Of a stretch of 64,000 nt of DNA, positions 61,483 through 64,000 are shown piece by piece; position 1 is the stretch's first letter, and every line of letters starts with the position of its first letter. The notes under the pieces are model-generated. The model had not been told where the DNA came from and searched no databases. It was given only the letters and a program-made list of their open reading frames with translations. Location of the stretch: the NCBI GenBank assembly GCA_040500365.1, contig CP148031.1, positions 3,224,001 through 3,288,000 on the forward strand. The letters are read 5' to 3'. The position numbers and the translations under genes are program-made. The DNA is from Dehalobacter alkaniphilus. Lineage in GTDB: Bacteria > Bacillota > Desulfitobacteriia > Desulfitobacteriales > Syntrophobotulaceae.

Positions 61483-62091
61483 ATGAAGAGGATTATGCCT
61501 ATCATGCTATGCTTATCCCTCGTTTTGGGATTGACGGCTTGCGGCGGTGGTACTTCAACACAGAAATCAGAAGAAACGACCGTTCAGACAGAACAGACGG
61601 TGCAGTCGGATAACTCTAAAATCAATGTGGAAAAAGAGCTTTTTGATGTAAAGCTCAATCTTCCGGCTTCCATGTTCGAAGGGCAGGACATGGAACAGGT
61701 CAAAAAGGATGCTCTGGCAGAAGGTGTCCACGAAGTTACTGTAAACTCAGACGGCTCAGTCACATACATAATGAGTAAAAGCCAACATCGGGAAATGCTT
61801 AATGAGATTAAGAAGCAGATTGCAGACAGCGTGACGGAGTTTCTGGCAGACGAAGAAAACAAGGCTACATTCAAAGCCGTTACGTTTAATGGTGATTATA
61901 CGGAAATGACCGTAAAGGTTGATAAATCGCAGTATGCCGCCTTTTCTACGCTCAATCTTCTCGGATTGGAGTTTACGGCGGTCATGTATCAAGTATTTAA
62001 TGGTGTGGAGGACGGAAAACTTAAAGTAAATATGCTCGATTATTCCACCGGGGAGGTTGTCGAGTCGTATAATTTCCCTCTTTCAGAATAA
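61483..62091 (+). CDS. Lipoprotein in prophage accessory region
   Basis: 202 residues, TAGGAGG upstream. Signal ends in LTACG (lipidated Cys20), then a Thr/Glu/Gln-rich linker (about 22-50) and a folded part. Such genes in prophages are often expressed in the lysogen to change the host surface. Family not recognised. Confidence 0.75.
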   Translation: MKRIMPIMLCLSLVLGLTACGGGTSTQKSEETTVQTEQTVQSDNSKINVEKELFDVKLNLPASMFEGQDMEQVKKDALAEGVHEVTVNSDGSVTYIMSKSQHREMLNEIKKQIADSVTEFLADEENKATFKAVTFNGDYTEMTVKVDKSQYAAFSTLNLLGLEFTAVMYQVFNGVEDGKLKVNMLDYSTGEVVESYNFPLSE

Positions 62092-62111
62092 TAAATCGAA
62101 ATTGAACGCCG

Positions 62112-62144
62112 AAGAGCGTCTTTCTACACAAGGAGGACGCTTTT
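62112..62144 (+). promoter_or_regulatory. Hairpin holding the terL ribosome binding site
   Basis: AAGAGCGTC pairs with GACGCTTTT (one G-U) and the AAGGAGG ribosome binding site of terL lies in the loop and stem edge. It also resembles a terminator (TTTTCTT follows), so it could limit terL transcription or translation. Confidence 0.45.
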
Positions 62145-62147
62145 CTT

Positions 62148-63785
62148 ATGCAGATAATCAAGGATATACGAAAATTACGAGAAATAGTGGTGAATAAACC
62201 TCACGAATATCAAGCGGTCGAGGATTTATTCGAGTTTGTGCGGATTTACGAGCAGGAGAATCCGAAACAGGCGCATTTTATCAATAAAGACCTTCGGAGA
62301 ATAACGGCGGCACAAGTAAAACGAGCTGCCAATGTGTCTTTGAGTGAGAGATTTTATCTTTTACACAAGAAAACCTTATTTTTCGATGCGAAAATGGACT
62401 TTGATGCCTATTTGCAGTACATTGAGTTCGACCGTGACCCTGCGGAGAAGTTCTACGTTCCTCGCCGGAGGATTATAAAGCCGATTGTCGATTCCTTACA
62501 GCAAATTGAGGACGATGCGCTGGACTTATTGGCTATTTCTCAGCCGCCCGGAACAGGAAAAAGCACTTTGGGTATCTTCTTTCTTTCGTGGGAAATGGGT
62601 AAGTACCCTTCTATGCCGAACCTCGCTTCTGCTCATGCCGATAAACTGACTCGGAGCTTTTATGATGGGGTTTCGAGTATTATAACCGACCCCGAATATC
62701 TTTGGAAGGACGTTTTTCCGGGCATCCAGATTGTCGGGACGAACTCGAAGGATGAAACAATCGACCTCGACAAGCCAAAACGCTTCAAGTCGCTCACCTG
62801 TCGCTCGATTGACGGCTCTCTAACAGGTGCGACCCGATGTGAGCGCATTCTTTACGCCGATGACCTTGTTTCTGGTATCGAAGAAGCTCTCTCTAAAGAC
62901 CGCTTGGACAGTCTTTGGGGAAAATATACGAATGACCTTAAATCCAGAAAGAAGCTCGGCTGCAAGGAAATCCATATTGCGACCCGGTGGAGCGTCCATG
63001 ACCCGATTGGCAGACTTCAACTTCAATATGAGAATGACCCTCGTGCGAAGTTCCTTGCGCTTCCTGCTCTCAACGATGACGATGAGAGTAATTTCGATTA
63101 TGACTATGGCGTAGGGTTCGATACGAAGTATTTTATTGACATGAGGGGCAGCTTGGATGATGTTTCGTGGAAATGCCTGTTCCAGAATGAACCTATCGAA
63201 AGAGAGGGCTTGCTTTTCCCGGAAGAAGAACTGCTCTACTACAATGGGGTGCTGCCAGACGGTGCGCCGGACAGGAAGGTTTCTGTCTGCGATATTGCGT
63301 GGGGTGGCGGCGATAGTCTGTCTATGCCGGTGTGCTATGTTTATGGCACGGATGGCTATGTGGTCGATGTTGTTTTTAATACCGGCGATAAGGATGTCAC
63401 TCGTCCTATTGTCATCGGCAAGCTGAAACTCCATCTACCCCACCAAAACCGATTCGAAGCCAACAATGGCGGCGATGAGTATGCAGATAAGGTCGATGAC
63501 ACTCTTCGGGCAGACGGAATCAAGTTGAATATCTCCCATCGGAAAGCTCCCTCCACCGCAAGCAAGCTTTCCCGAATCATACAGGCTGCTCCCGACATCA
63601 AGCGTCTTTACTTCTTGGATAAAAAGCATCAATCGCAGGAGTACGCAAAGTTCATGCGGGAGTTGACTTCTTTCACTCAGACCGGGAAGAACAAGCATGA
63701 TGACGCTGCCGATTCTCTGGCGATGCTGACGGTTCTCTTAGACCATCCGGGAGGTTCGGTCGAGATAATCAAGCGTCCATTTTAG
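62148..63785 (+). CDS. terL: Terminase large subunit
   Basis: 545 residues. ATPase Walker A SQPPGTGKST (131-140), Walker B-like ERILYADDLVSG, then nuclease residues in VCDIAWGGGDS and KHDDAADSLAML. It drives DNA into the capsid and cuts it. N-terminal 120 residues are an extra segment common in Firmicute phages. Confidence 0.9.
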   Translation: MQIIKDIRKLREIVVNKPHEYQAVEDLFEFVRIYEQENPKQAHFINKDLRRITAAQVKRAANVSLSERFYLLHKKTLFFDAKMDFDAYLQYIEFDRDPAEKFYVPRRRIIKPIVDSLQQIEDDALDLLAISQPPGTGKSTLGIFFLSWEMGKYPSMPNLASAHADKLTRSFYDGVSSIITDPEYLWKDVFPGIQIVGTNSKDETIDLDKPKRFKSLTCRSIDGSLTGATRCERILYADDLVSGIEEALSKDRLDSLWGKYTNDLKSRKKLGCKEIHIATRWSVHDPIGRLQLQYENDPRAKFLALPALNDDDESNFDYDYGVGFDTKYFIDMRGSLDDVSWKCLFQNEPIEREGLLFPEEELLYYNGVLPDGAPDRKVSVCDIAWGGGDSLSMPVCYVYGTDGYVVDVVFNTGDKDVTRPIVIGKLKLHLPHQNRFEANNGGDEYADKVDDTLRADGIKLNISHRKAPSTASKLSRIIQAAPDIKRLYFLDKKHQSQEYAKFMRELTSFTQTGKNKHDDAADSLAMLTVLLDHPGGSVEIIKRPF

Positions 63786-63960
63786 TTTGTCAACAGAAGT
63801 TGATTTTCTTTAATGGAAGTATTTACAAACACCATATGTAGTGTTATTATAACCTATGTAGAACTAAATATAGTGCTAAATGCGAAAAGCATTTACTTCT
63901 CTTGAAGAAGTTTTCGAGCGCATAGCGTGAGGGGTTCGTCCCGATACGTTGTGCGCTTTT
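63786..63960. other. Intergenic region after terL with hairpins
   Basis: TAAATGC-GAAAA-GCATTTA forms a hairpin at 63877-63895. AGCGCATAGCGT and ACGTTGTGCGCT pair with few mismatches around an inner GGG...CCC hairpin at 63917-63957, followed by TTTTCGTTTATT, probably a terminator or processing site. Confidence 0.55.
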
Positions 63961-63986
63961 CGTTTATTCAGAGAGGATTTGATTAT

Positions 63987-64000
63987 TTGAAAGACTTCGA
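63987..64000 (+). CDS. Possible start of the next phage gene (portal position), 5' fragment
   Basis: GAGAGG at 63971 precedes a TTG at 63987 that stays open for four codons to the edge. Portal protein usually follows terL, but nothing in the four codons proves it. Confidence 0.25.

Larger units (their letters stand above)
39500..64000. mobile_element. Left part of a prophage (continues beyond the window)
   Basis: A leftward integrase, ImmA/IrrE-like and repressor block is followed by a long rightward early block and then packaging genes (small and large terminase). This is standard tailed-phage order. Genes are tightly packed with GGAGG sites and ATGA overlaps. The left boundary must lie between the IS and the integrase end (about 39496-39590). 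The core attachment site cannot be read because large serine integrases use very short cores and the right end is missing. Confidence 0.85.

Overview
The window looks like the chromosome of an anaerobic, endospore-forming Gram-positive bacterium of the Clostridia, probably close to the Desulfitobacterium/Dehalobacter (Peptococcaceae) group. The evidence is a complete anaerobic (cobalt-early) corrinoid pathway, an alpha/beta-type small acid-soluble spore protein, a SCIFF ribosomal peptide with its radical-SAM maturase, a 2-hydroxyacyl-CoA dehydratase-type activase, strong GGAGG ribosome binding sites and TTG/GTG starts. Genus is an inference from gene content only.

Host part, about 1-38000, mostly on the minus strand. 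A 3'-truncated larC (nickel-pincer cofactor synthesis) and an accessory-type SecA ATPase with a small membrane protein open the window. A soluble chemoreceptor/CheW pair and an AraC-type regulator follow. From 24.7 kb down to 7.7 kb runs an 18-gene tetrapyrrole/corrinoid operon: the cobalt importer cbiMNQO, then cbiD, L, F, G, hemA, cbiH, a cbiJ-sirC fusion, hemC, a cobA-hemD fusion, hemB, hemL, cbiX, cbiET and cbiC. Many stop and start codons overlap as ATGA. A promoter, a cobalamin riboswitch and a riboswitch-linked terminator precede cbiM, so glutamyl-tRNA-to-uroporphyrinogen genes are placed under corrinoid control together with cobalt uptake and ring contraction. Upstream are rlmH, a spore protein, a 1457-residue CoA-dehydratase activase-like protein, an HtrA protease, a WalJ-type metallo-hydrolase, a TPR protein, the SCIFF maturase/SCIFF pair with a terminator hairpin between them, a lipoprotein, an M14 peptidase and three tRNA genes (Gly-CCC, Phe-GAA, Glu-UUC).

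Mobile part, about 38000-64000. A 1457-bp IS1202/ISNCY-like insertion sequence has imperfect 23-bp inverted repeats and a 19-bp flanking direct repeat. Beyond it lies the left part of a prophage that continues past the window. It has a leftward lysogeny block (large serine integrase, ImmA/IrrE-like peptidase, repressor) and a rightward early block. The early block includes a RecU-like nuclease, SF2 helicase, cytosine-MTase-like protein, family B DNA polymerase, deoxyribosyltransferase-like protein, PAPS-reductase/ERF fusion, YqaJ-type exonuclease, DUF669-like ssDNA-binding protein, dNTP diphosphohydrolase-like and HD-domain proteins, a radical-SAM protein and a primase-helicase. An iteron-rich, AT-rich segment after the primase-helicase looks like the replication origin. 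A likely small terminase gene is followed by a block of short direct repeats, then a divergent accessory/recombinase module, a lipoprotein and the large terminase.

The points most worth a second look are: the phage cluster of DNA/nucleotide-chemistry enzymes (PAPS reductase-like, radical SAM, MTase-like, deoxyribosyltransferase-like, dNTP hydrolases); the in-frame PAPS-reductase/ERF fusion with a possible internal start; two separate regulatory regions in which repressor-type operators sit inside promoter spacers; a serine-recombinase-like protein whose catalytic serine is alanine; and the origin and repeat arrays. No CRISPR array, rRNA or reverse transcriptase was seen.
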